From assembly GCA_015061005.1 (NCBI GenBank), contig SUXJ01000008.1, positions 47,915 through 111,914 on the forward strand: 64,000 nt of DNA, in the 5' to 3' direction. Shown piece by piece: positions 34,148 to 41,541 of this stretch. This stretch comes from Bacteroidales bacterium. Lineage in GTDB: Bacteria; Bacteroidota; Bacteroidia; Bacteroidales; Muribaculaceae. A program made the position numbers and the translations under genes. Each line of letters begins with the position of its first letter. Position 1 is the first letter of the stretch. A model generated the notes under the pieces. The model was not told the origin of the DNA. It worked only from the letters and a program-made list of their open reading frames with translations, and made no database searches.

Positions 34148-35095
34148 ATGAAGTCAAAATGTTTAATTTGGAGGTTCCGTTTATATATATTTTCTATAAT
34201 GTCGGTTGCTTGTATAGGACTGCAATCCTGTCAGTCAGTTGACAAAGAAAAAGTCAAAGAAACCGTTGAGACGTTTTTTGATGCGTATGTTGACGAAGAT
34301 GTGAATCTTGCAGTCTCAATTTATCCTAATATTATTAATTTAAAGGGTAAGTTCCGTAAGTCAACATCAATTGATATTGATGTTAAAGATATAACTGCGG
34401 TAAGTGATACAAATATTATAGTGAAATTTACGCATCATTGGGTTAATCCTTTTGGTGCTGATAATACCGCAAGGATGCGGTTTTATATGCAAAAACGAGG
34501 GGAACGATATCAAATCGTTGATTCTAAGAACCTTTGCAGTTATGAAGACTTACAATTATACGATTTCGCATGTAAGACGGGTGCCATTGTGCTTTGTCGC
34601 GATACAACTGATGTTATGCTTTCTGATCAAATGACTCTCGCCATGCCGATGCTTGAATTGGCAAAGACACATATCAGACTTCAGATAGCAAATGGGTTAA
34701 CTATCAATAAAAATTGGCGATGGGAAACGAGCTATTATGGCGATTATGCATCAGGAAGTGCCGTTGTAACAAATAATTCGCAGTTTCCTGTTGAATCGCC
34801 TAAATACGAAGTAGTTTATTATCTTTCCGATGATAAAACCATTGTGGGGGCTGATAATGGCTATGTTTGTTATGATATAATCATGCCGGGGCAGTCACGG
34901 TCGTTTTCATGGTTTACTTCCTATGTGGGCAACGCATCACGAGCGAATCTAAAGGTTGTTTTTGATGATGAAGATTGGATAGACAGACTCATTGAGAACT
35001 TGCCTTTTGATGGCTCTGAATTCGATAAGCACCACCGGGGAGAGGATTGGTGGCCTAATAAGGCTAATGTCTATTCGAGGTCAATATGTCGATGA
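34148..35095 (+). CDS. Lipoprotein with possible NTF2-like domain, function unknown
   Basis: A 315-residue lipoprotein: signal peptide with lipobox LQSC (Cys at ~28). Residues ~33-140 (VKETVETFFDAYVDEDVNLA... then alternating strands) look like an NTF2/SnoaL-like cone domain. The C-terminal ~185-300 has beta-rich Ig-like character (GSAVVTNNSQFPVESPKYEVVYYL). No active site is recognised. The ATG at 34148 is preferred to a GTG two codons before. It stands alone and converges on the HAD gene; no clear promoter or terminator found. Confidence 0.7.
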   Translation: MKSKCLIWRFRLYIFSIMSVACIGLQSCQSVDKEKVKETVETFFDAYVDEDVNLAVSIYPNIINLKGKFRKSTSIDIDVKDITAVSDTNIIVKFTHHWVNPFGADNTARMRFYMQKRGERYQIVDSKNLCSYEDLQLYDFACKTGAIVLCRDTTDVMLSDQMTLAMPMLELAKTHIRLQIANGLTINKNWRWETSYYGDYASGSAVVTNNSQFPVESPKYEVVYYLSDDKTIVGADNGYVCYDIIMPGQSRSFSWFTSYVGNASRANLKVVFDDEDWIDRLIENLPFDGSEFDKHHRGEDWWPNKANVYSRSICR

Positions 35096-35151
35096 TTAGA
35101 CCTCTTCGATATTTGGCAATAGGCGTGACCCGAAATTGTTTTTACGCTATT

Positions 35152-35775
35152 TTATTCGAAGCTGCAGAGTACTTGGTCTATATTGGCAAAGATGTGGTTG
35201 GCTTCCGGAGCAATAGTCTCAGCCGGGAGGGTGGTGTAAAGTCCCCAAACTTCAGCTCTGGCAGCTCTGCCGGCGCGAATGCCTTGCATTGAGTCTTCGA
35301 TGACTACGCATTTCTCCGGATTCTTTCCCAACATTTTTGCTGCAAGGAGGTAGCCTTCTGGGTCTGGTTTGCCTTTCATGACCATTGCTCCATCAACAAT
35401 TGCCTCAAAGTAATTTGGAAAATCGGGGTATTGTTTGAAGAGTTGTGACATTTTTTCGGGATTGGATGAGGTGACCAATGCGGTCGGTATGCCTTTCTGT
35501 TTCAGAAGATGTAAAAAGGTCTCTGCTCCCGGAAACAATGGATATTGCAGATGATTGTCAAAATGAAGAATTCGAGTTAAGATTTCATCTCTCTCTTCTT
35601 TTTTAAAAAGAGCCAAGATTGCCGGCAAATTCATTCCTTTGATTGCGTGAGCAAAATCGGGTATGCCGGTCGGGAATAATTTTTCAGTTTTATCCCAAAA
35701 TTCAGTATACAGACCTTCGCTGTCGATTAATACACCATCAAGGTCAAAGAGAATTGCTTCAGGGGTTGTATTCAT
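35152..35775 (-). CDS. HAD-superfamily phosphatase, beta-phosphoglucomutase-like
   Basis: A 207-residue HAD hydrolase. Motif I FDLDGVLIDSE (~9-19), motif II VTSSNPE (~107), motif III K in MKGKPDPEG (~140) and motif IV VIEDSMQGIRAG (~160). The small helical cap after motif I fits the beta-phosphoglucomutase/phosphatase subgroup. It acts on a sugar phosphate or similar small metabolite; the substrate is unknown. It is the last gene of a four-gene minus-strand operon, 3 bp after the U32 peptidase gene. Confidence 0.88.
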   Translation of the reverse strand: MNTTPEAILFDLDGVLIDSEGLYTEFWDKTEKLFPTGIPDFAHAIKGMNLPAILALFKKEERDEILTRILHFDNHLQYPLFPGAETFLHLLKQKGIPTALVTSSNPEKMSQLFKQYPDFPNYFEAIVDGAMVMKGKPDPEGYLLAAKMLGKNPEKCVVIEDSMQGIRAGRAARAEVWGLYTTLPAETIAPEANHIFANIDQVLCSFE

Positions 35776-35778
35776 CGT

Positions 35779-37026
35779 TTAATCAACGTTCACAGTTTCC
35801 CATATATATAATCTGTCGCTCAAACGCACTTTCTCCGGAACTCTAATGGCAAACAGTTCGCCCTTGTGAGCCTCGTCAACCGGACCGGAGTCAAGGTGAA
35901 TCTCTTCTACTTTCACGATTAGTGCACCTGTGGTGGGTCCGATAATTACCACTTCATCGCCGACTTTAATCGAGCCGGCTTCAAGAAGAAATTCACCAAC
36001 CCCGAGCTTGGAAAAGTATTTGGTACATTTTGCTACATATTTTTTGCGGCGTGTGGCAGAAGATCCATAGTGTCCACTCCATTCTCCCAATCTGCGGCCG
36101 AGATAATATCCATCCCAAAATCCGCGATTAAAAATGCGACTGAGCCTTTCGTCCCATTGTGATACCTTATCGGCAGAGTACGTGCCATTGCATATAGATT
36201 GAATGGCTTCCGAATAGCAGCTAACGGCTTCCGCCACATATTCGGCCCCTCGGGCGCGACCTTCAATTTTCAGTACGCGCACTCCGGATTCGATAACTCT
36301 ATCTAAGAAGTGGATTGTTTTCAAATCTTTGGGCGACATGATGTATTGATCTTCAATGTCGAGTTCTTCGCCTGTGTCGCGGTCTTTGACAGTGTATGCT
36401 CTTCGACAAATTTGAGCGCACCCGCCTCGATTTGCAGAGGAGTTGCGTTCGTGAAGACTTAAATAGCACTTGCCTGACACAGCCATACATAATGCGCCGT
36501 GGCAAAACATCTCGATTTTTACAGGAGAGCCTGCAGGTCCTAAGATGGGTTCGGATTCAATGGCACTATATATGTCAGCGACTTGAGCCATAGATAACTC
36601 GCGTGCAAGAACCACCGTGTCGGCCCATTGCGAATAAAAACGTACCGCTTCGATGTTTGAAATATTGGCTTGAGTTGAAATATGCACTTCAACGTTTTGG
36701 CTGCGGGCATAGAGAATTGCTGCAATATCGGAGGCAATTATCGCCGAGATGCCGGCACTGCGAGCAGCATCTATGATTGAGCGCATTTTCGGTAGGTCGC
36801 CATCGTACATGATGGTGTTTACTGTCAGATAGGTTTTTACTCCGGCGTCTGTGCATTCTTTCGCTATTTCAGGTAAATCTTCAATGGTGAAATTCACTGC
36901 CGCGCGAGAACGCATATTTAACCCTTGAATGCCGAAATAAACAGCATCGGCTCCGGCTTTAATCGCAGCCCTTAATGACTCGGGCGAGCCAACCGGTGCC
37001 ATTATTTCAAAGTCACTCCGTTGCAT
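35779..37026 (-). CDS. U32-family peptidase/hydroxylation protein (YegQ/RlhA/TrhP-like)
   Basis: A 415-residue protein of family U32. The N-terminus EIMAPVGSPESLRAAIKAGADAV (quoted in part) and the signature EMFCHGALCMAVSGKCYLS (~168-186) with the cysteine cluster GGCAQICRRAY are diagnostic. E. coli relatives (RlhA, TrhP) are needed for hydroxylation of rRNA or tRNA pyrimidines, and others were called collagenases; the true reaction here cannot be decided. The C-terminal ~330-410 is a small beta-domain. It overlaps the upstream CHU_C gene by 14 bp. Confidence 0.9.
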   Translation of the reverse strand: MQRSDFEIMAPVGSPESLRAAIKAGADAVYFGIQGLNMRSRAAVNFTIEDLPEIAKECTDAGVKTYLTVNTIMYDGDLPKMRSIIDAARSAGISAIIASDIAAILYARSQNVEVHISTQANISNIEAVRFYSQWADTVVLARELSMAQVADIYSAIESEPILGPAGSPVKIEMFCHGALCMAVSGKCYLSLHERNSSANRGGCAQICRRAYTVKDRDTGEELDIEDQYIMSPKDLKTIHFLDRVIESGVRVLKIEGRARGAEYVAEAVSCYSEAIQSICNGTYSADKVSQWDERLSRIFNRGFWDGYYLGRRLGEWSGHYGSSATRRKKYVAKCTKYFSKLGVGEFLLEAGSIKVGDEVVIIGPTTGALIVKVEEIHLDSGPVDEAHKGELFAIRVPEKVRLSDRLYIWETVNVD

Positions 37027-38347
37027 TATTGGTAACGTCTGAATTTTTAAATCCTATAATATTGATGTGGCCGGATAGTTTATACTTCTTGCCGTCAGCT
37101 CCTGTGGCGCGAATAACGTAATAATATGCGCCGCTTGGAGCAACTTTGCCACCAATCTTTCCGTCCCAGCCTTGAGACGGGTGGGTCAGATGAACCATGC
37201 GTCTGCCTTGGCGGTCGAAAATCTGACAATCAAAATCTATAATTGATTTATAGCTTACTTTCCATTCATCGTTTACTCCTTCAGAGGCCCCGGGAGAAAA
37301 AACATTGGGGCATTTTAGCGATGATTCCCCAACATATACTTCATATATGTCACTCTGAAATTCGCATTCTCCGCGCTCATTTGCCGCCAATAGGCGCACG
37401 TAGGTGGTTCCTTGTTCCCTAAATGTGTGAGTCACTTCCAAGTCCGGGTAGCGCAGAAAAGTTTGCATAAAATCCGGATCACGTGAAAATTCCCATTCAT
37501 GATATATTGCCGCATCTGTTACTGCTGCTTTAAATGTAATCTCTACCGGACCTGAGCCGCCAAGATTTGTTTCTTCACTAATCTCATTGTCAACTTCTCG
37601 CTCGGTTTGAGTCGCCGACGTGCGTGCGTCGACGGCAATGGGATCATATATCGGGGAGTATATTACTGATTCTTCGTTCCAAATACGAGTGAATCGGTCG
37701 CCTGACAAGGTGAAATCCGTTTGGCAAAGCGGTGGTGCGCAGAATATCTCTGAATTGAGTGATTCAAGAGTTTCTATGCGTTCCGTTTCAAAGTAAGAGA
37801 ACGATGTTTCATTAAATTCAAGCGTGCGATATTTGAGCTGAAACTCGCGGTTGACTTTTACCGGTACGCCGGTGATGCCGTAGTACATTATCGCCTCCCC
37901 GTCTCCATCAACGTTTAGCCACGTTGTGGAGCAATCCGATGTGGATGACAGTTCCAAAGAGGTGAGGCGGATTGGAGTGACAGAGTGGTCGATTACCCAG
38001 AAGTAATATGAGGAGGTCCCATCGCTGACAACGTAACCCATGTTGCTTTCAAGATTGGTCAAAGTGCTCACGTTGCCATTAACTGATGAGGCGACGTCTT
38101 CTGCATAGGCAGCTCCGAGTTTACTGAAGCGTTGCCATTTAACCGCATCCGGCGTTGTGCTTTGGTATTCGGCGCTAACACCGGTGACATAGGGTAGGAC
38201 ATAAACGGCGGTTAGTCCCGTTGACTTTTGAGGCTCAATAGTTATCGCTTGTAGTTGCAAGCCGCGAAAAGTAAGACTATCAGCATATGCAGACAGCCCC
38301 ATTGTCAGAGTTAAAATGAGGGGAATAAAAAATCTTAACGTCGACAT
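37013..38347 (-). CDS. Secreted protein with CHU_C (gliding-motility/type B sorting) C-terminal domain
   Basis: A 444-residue exported protein with a signal peptide to ~residue 22. A PKD-like segment lies near 275-335 (AAIYHEWEFSRD...VRLLAANERGECEF). The last ~90 residues (CPNVFSPGASEGVNDEWKV then WDGKIGGKVAPSGAYYYVI) form a typical CHU_C domain, used as type IX secretion signal class B in Bacteroidetes. The function of the rest is unknown. The ATG at 38347 gives the signal peptide. It overlaps the HU/SPOR gene by 13 bp. Confidence 0.85.
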   Translation of the reverse strand: MSTLRFFIPLILTLTMGLSAYADSLTFRGLQLQAITIEPQKSTGLTAVYVLPYVTGVSAEYQSTTPDAVKWQRFSKLGAAYAEDVASSVNGNVSTLTNLESNMGYVVSDGTSSYYFWVIDHSVTPIRLTSLELSSTSDCSTTWLNVDGDGEAIMYYGITGVPVKVNREFQLKYRTLEFNETSFSYFETERIETLESLNSEIFCAPPLCQTDFTLSGDRFTRIWNEESVIYSPIYDPIAVDARTSATQTEREVDNEISEETNLGGSGPVEITFKAAVTDAAIYHEWEFSRDPDFMQTFLRYPDLEVTHTFREQGTTYVRLLAANERGECEFQSDIYEVYVGESSLKCPNVFSPGASEGVNDEWKVSYKSIIDFDCQIFDRQGRRMVHLTHPSQGWDGKIGGKVAPSGAYYYVIRATGADGKKYKLSGHINIIGFKNSDVTNNATE

Positions 38348-39270
38348 ACCCAAGCGTCATGGTAGCGCGAGGAAAATCCGTCGATTAATTCGGCATTGGC
38401 GCGAGCTTCATCGGCTGAGGCGCCTTGACCGGCATACACGCGGAATTTTTCTCCGCTTTGAAGAATTTGAAGTGAAGGAATTCCTTGCTCATCAATGAAC
38501 TCCTGTGCTTTCGCTTGCGACGGCAATGATGCAATCACTATTACGTATGGGAGCGGTTTATCAACTTCCACTGACTTAATTTCTTCGGCACTCTCCTCAA
38601 TTCGGGGGGCAACACCGAGGTTTAGAGTGAGGCTTTCGGGCTCTTCGATTTGTTCAAACGCAGGCTCTTGGGGTGGAGTAAATTGAGGAGCGGCTAATGA
38701 CGCATATTGAGCTTGTTCAAGGTCAATCGGGGTGGATAGTGCAAATCCTAATGTTGCCACTATGATTGCTGCGGCCGCAGCACGAAGCCAACGCAGTCTA
38801 AGCGGTACGCGCACAATGGCTACGGCTTTTTCCGGCTCCTCTGCATTTGGACTAATCACCTCAAATGCCGGAGACGGCTTAATAGCGCGTAGCGCAGGGA
38901 ATGAAAGGGTCCATACAGCATCAGGCACGAATTCGATATGACCGGAAGCGTTTTGTAACGTTCCGACACGCGCAATTTTAACAGCACCTTCTGCTGATAG
39001 GCGCCGCAAGAGTAATGAAGAATCCGCCTCAACTCGAATGCGTGCTTGCTCGAATGAGATTTTCATGCGTCGGCTAACCGATGACGCCAAAAGCCCATCA
39101 TCATGTGTCAGCGCAGCATTAAAACTAATTCGTCGAGTTGGTGGTGTCAGCAAATCATCGCTCACAACAGCGGACTCCCGTGTTGCGATAAACGCACCTA
39201 TGCCCGGAAGCACCACGCAATCGTGGTGGCGTAACAAGGTGGCTATATGGCGACTAAATATATCTTGCAT
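38335..39270 (-). CDS. HU-like plus SPOR domain membrane protein
   Basis: A 311-residue protein. Residues 1-~80 match the HU-related (HU-CCDC81-type) domain of Bacteroidetes (HIATLLRHHDCVVLPGIGAF, RISFNAALTHDDGLLA). A membrane helix lies at ~162-180 (WLRAAAAAIIVATLGFAL). A proline/glutamate-rich linker leads to a SPOR domain at ~240-311 (YVIVIASLPSQAKAQEFID), which binds denuded peptidoglycan at the septum. A link to cell division or envelope organisation is inferred. It is the first gene of the four-gene operon. Confidence 0.87.
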   Translation of the reverse strand: MQDIFSRHIATLLRHHDCVVLPGIGAFIATRESAVVSDDLLTPPTRRISFNAALTHDDGLLASSVSRRMKISFEQARIRVEADSSLLLRRLSAEGAVKIARVGTLQNASGHIEFVPDAVWTLSFPALRAIKPSPAFEVISPNAEEPEKAVAIVRVPLRLRWLRAAAAAIIVATLGFALSTPIDLEQAQYASLAAPQFTPPQEPAFEQIEEPESLTLNLGVAPRIEESAEEIKSVEVDKPLPYVIVIASLPSQAKAQEFIDEQGIPSLQILQSGEKFRVYAGQGASADEARANAELIDGFSSRYHDAWVCRR

Positions 39271-39295
39271 TGCTGAGGTTGTATTCTTTCCGGCG

Positions 39296-39327
39296 CAAAG
39301 TTACCAAAAAATTCCGCTCTTTACAAG
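39296..39327 (-). promoter_or_regulatory. Promoter of the HU/SPOR operon
   Basis: Minus strand CTTG (39327-39324), a 20-bp spacer, TAACTTTG (39303-39296). The leader is about 25 nt. Confidence 0.65.
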
Positions 39328-39347
39328 ATATTTTCCAATATTTTTTG

Positions 39348-39355
39348 TAACTTTG
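39348..39355 (+). promoter_or_regulatory. -7 box of the flavodoxin-fold gene
   Basis: TAACTTTG 28 bp before the ATG at 39384. No TTTG is found at the usual distance. Confidence 0.5.
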
Positions 39356-39383
39356 TTCACACCTTATTTTTATATACCTGATT

Positions 39384-39938
39384 ATGACAACAATAGTTTT
39401 CGGACACCCTTACGAGAAAAGTTTTAATAGCGCTATTCTCTATGAAGTAACAAACGAATTGGCTCATCGAGGTGAGCAATATGAAGTGTTGGATTTGACA
39501 AAAGACGGATTCAATCCGGCAATGCGGCCCGATGAACTGCGCCTTTTTTCTGTCGGCAAAACTTCTGACCCTATTGCTCAGCGATACATTGACGTTTTAT
39601 TACGTACTGATGCCATAATTTTTATTTTCCCCGTTTGGTGGGGAACAGAGCCGGCATCGATTAAAGGATTTTTTGACAAGGTGTGTCTCAAGGGTATTGC
39701 ATACGAAGAAACCCCCGAGGGTTTAAAGCCTTTGTTAAATTTTTGTAAAACAACAGTTATAACAACTTCCGAGGCCCCGTCGTTTCTGTTTAAGCCTTAT
39801 TTTGAGGGATATATGAGGCCTATGATGCTCGAAGGGACAGGCATGTACAATGTTCAATGGCTTAACTGCGAGGGAACTTCTTCTGCTTCTGATGAGTATA
39901 GAAAGGAATTTTTATCCCGAGTCAGAGAGGTCGTTTAA
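39384..39938 (+). CDS. NAD(P)H dehydrogenase (quinone)-like flavodoxin-fold protein
   Basis: A 184-residue protein of the Flavodoxin_2 family (NQO/MdaB/KefF-like). FMN/FAD-binding features: FGHPYEKSFNSAILYEV at the start, FIFPVWWGTEPASIKGFFDKV (~75, quoted in part as FPVWWGTEPASIKGFF) and a TTSEAP loop (~130). Such enzymes reduce quinones, azo or nitro compounds with two electrons. It is a single gene with its own -7 box, upstream of and separated from the fucosidase gene. Confidence 0.87.
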   Translation: MTTIVFGHPYEKSFNSAILYEVTNELAHRGEQYEVLDLTKDGFNPAMRPDELRLFSVGKTSDPIAQRYIDVLLRTDAIIFIFPVWWGTEPASIKGFFDKVCLKGIAYEETPEGLKPLLNFCKTTVITTSEAPSFLFKPYFEGYMRPMMLEGTGMYNVQWLNCEGTSSASDEYRKEFLSRVREVV

Positions 39939-39953
39939 TGATTTTTAACAAAT

Positions 39954-39961
39954 GGGGGGGG
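39954..39961 (+). repeat. Poly-G tract of eight, upstream of the fucosidase gene
   Basis: Eight consecutive Gs lie 22 bp before the -7 box at 39984, about where a -33 region should begin. Such homopolymers can change length by slippage. Confidence 0.7.
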
Positions 39962-39983
39962 TAAAGCATCAAAAATAAATTTC

Positions 39984-39991
39984 TAACTTTG
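39984..39991 (+). promoter_or_regulatory. -7 box of the fucosidase operon
   Basis: TAACTTTG 40 bp before the ATG. No TTTG at 19-22 bp upstream; that place is near the G8 tract. Confidence 0.5.
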
Positions 39992-40031
39992 AAGCAATTA
40001 ATTTTTTTAATCTATATCTAACTACCAAATT

Positions 40032-41522
40032 ATGTTTAAACCAATCATTTTTGGGATGCTTACGGCAGTTGCTTTCTCCGTGACTGCGCAGGACGCTACG
40101 ACTCTGACCCTTAAGGCTCAGGAGCTTCCAAATCCCGACAACGAACCGGCTCCGGTTCATCCGGTGCCGACCGAACGCCAGGTTCTCTGGAATGAGACTG
40201 AGTTTTATGCTTTCTTCCACTACGGAATGAATACCTTTACCAATAAAGAATGGGGGTATGGTAATGAACCGGAAACTCAGTACGCTCCGTTAGGACGCCC
40301 GAATCCGCGTCAGTGGCTTGAAGCAGTTAAGGCTGCCGGTATGACCGGCGGTATTGCCGTAGTGAAACACCATGACGGGTTCTGCTTGTGGCCAACTGAA
40401 ACAACCAGTCACTCTATCAAGAACTGCGGAAATGCTAACGGGCAGGTGAACATTCCCGAAGAGTTTGCTAATGCGGCACGTGATCTTAACATGAAATATG
40501 GTTTCTACGTTTCGCCTTGGGACCGAAATTCCGCTTATTATGGTGACGGTACCGACCGCTACACTCGCGATGTATTTTTGCGTCAATGTGCGGAACTCGC
40601 CGAATATGGTACGGATCAATTTGAAATGTGGTTCGACGGCGCAAATGGCGGTGACGGATACTATGGCGGCGCAAATGAACACCGTAGCATTGATGCTCAG
40701 ACCTATTACGATATTCCCAACCTTCGCGACAGTGTACACACCGTAATGCCTAACTGTATAATGTGGGGCGTTGGCGGCGAAGCTCGTTGGATCGGTAATG
40801 AAGCCGGTTGGGCGGGCGAAACCTGTTGGAGCTATGGCACAGGAACTTCCGGCGATGAAAACGCTTGGCTGTGGTTCCCCGGCGAATCCGATGCGAAAGC
40901 CACCAATTCAGGTTGGTTCTGGCATGCCGGACAATCAATGCTGTCGTTAGACCAACTTTGGCAGTTCTATCTCGAAACTGTTGGTAGAAATGCCACTCTT
41001 ATTCTGAATATCCCGCCGAATAATTACGGCCTTATCCCTGATAGCGATGTTCAGCGCCTAAAGGACTTTGGCGAACGTCTACAAGCTCGCCTCGGCACTG
41101 ATTTGGCAAAAAATGCCACTGTTACAGCCTCGGAAACTCGTAGCCGCGGTGGAAATCGGGCCTATGATGCGTCAAATGTGATTGATGGCGATAAGAATAC
41201 CTATTGGGCCACTTCTGACGGTGTCATTGATGCCACTCTGACATTCATGTTCCCCGAAGTTACCAATGTGCACTATATCTCAATGATGGAATTTATCCGT
41301 AAGGGTCAGCGTGTGAAAGAGTTCACAATCGAAACCACTACCGATGGCGAAACTTGGACTCCGATCAGCTATAAAAAGACTACAACGATCGGCTACAAGC
41401 GTATTGTGCCGCTCAACGGCTCAACCACTGTTTACGGCAATGGTTATGACATCAAAGGAATCCGCATTCATATTACCGATTCAAAAGAATGTCCGTTGCT
41501 CCACACTGTTTCCATTTACTAA
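40032..41522 (+). CDS. Secreted GH29 alpha-L-fucosidase with C-terminal F5/8C-like domain
   Basis: A 496-residue exported glycosidase. Signal peptide to ~residue 19. The catalytic barrel (~45-350) carries FFHYGMNTFTNKEWG, AVVKHHDGFCLWPT (~113) and the nucleophile aspartate in QFEMWFDGANGG (~202). The Trp/Gly-rich motif and LILNIPPNNYG match the 1,3/1,4-specific group (GH29-B) better than the broad group; this subgrouping is inference. Residues ~365-496 (ATVTASETRSRGGNRAYDA) form a discoidin/CBM32-like domain. It would remove fucose from mucin or milk-type glycans. It is followed after 19 bp by a secreted GEVED-like protein, so both are likely co-transcribed. Confidence 0.92.
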   Translation: MFKPIIFGMLTAVAFSVTAQDATTLTLKAQELPNPDNEPAPVHPVPTERQVLWNETEFYAFFHYGMNTFTNKEWGYGNEPETQYAPLGRPNPRQWLEAVKAAGMTGGIAVVKHHDGFCLWPTETTSHSIKNCGNANGQVNIPEEFANAARDLNMKYGFYVSPWDRNSAYYGDGTDRYTRDVFLRQCAELAEYGTDQFEMWFDGANGGDGYYGGANEHRSIDAQTYYDIPNLRDSVHTVMPNCIMWGVGGEARWIGNEAGWAGETCWSYGTGTSGDENAWLWFPGESDAKATNSGWFWHAGQSMLSLDQLWQFYLETVGRNATLILNIPPNNYGLIPDSDVQRLKDFGERLQARLGTDLAKNATVTASETRSRGGNRAYDASNVIDGDKNTYWATSDGVIDATLTFMFPEVTNVHYISMMEFIRKGQRVKEFTIETTTDGETWTPISYKKTTTIGYKRIVPLNGSTTVYGNGYDIKGIRIHITDSKECPLLHTVSIY

Positions 41523-41541
41523 TCCCTCGCTATTTTAAAAG

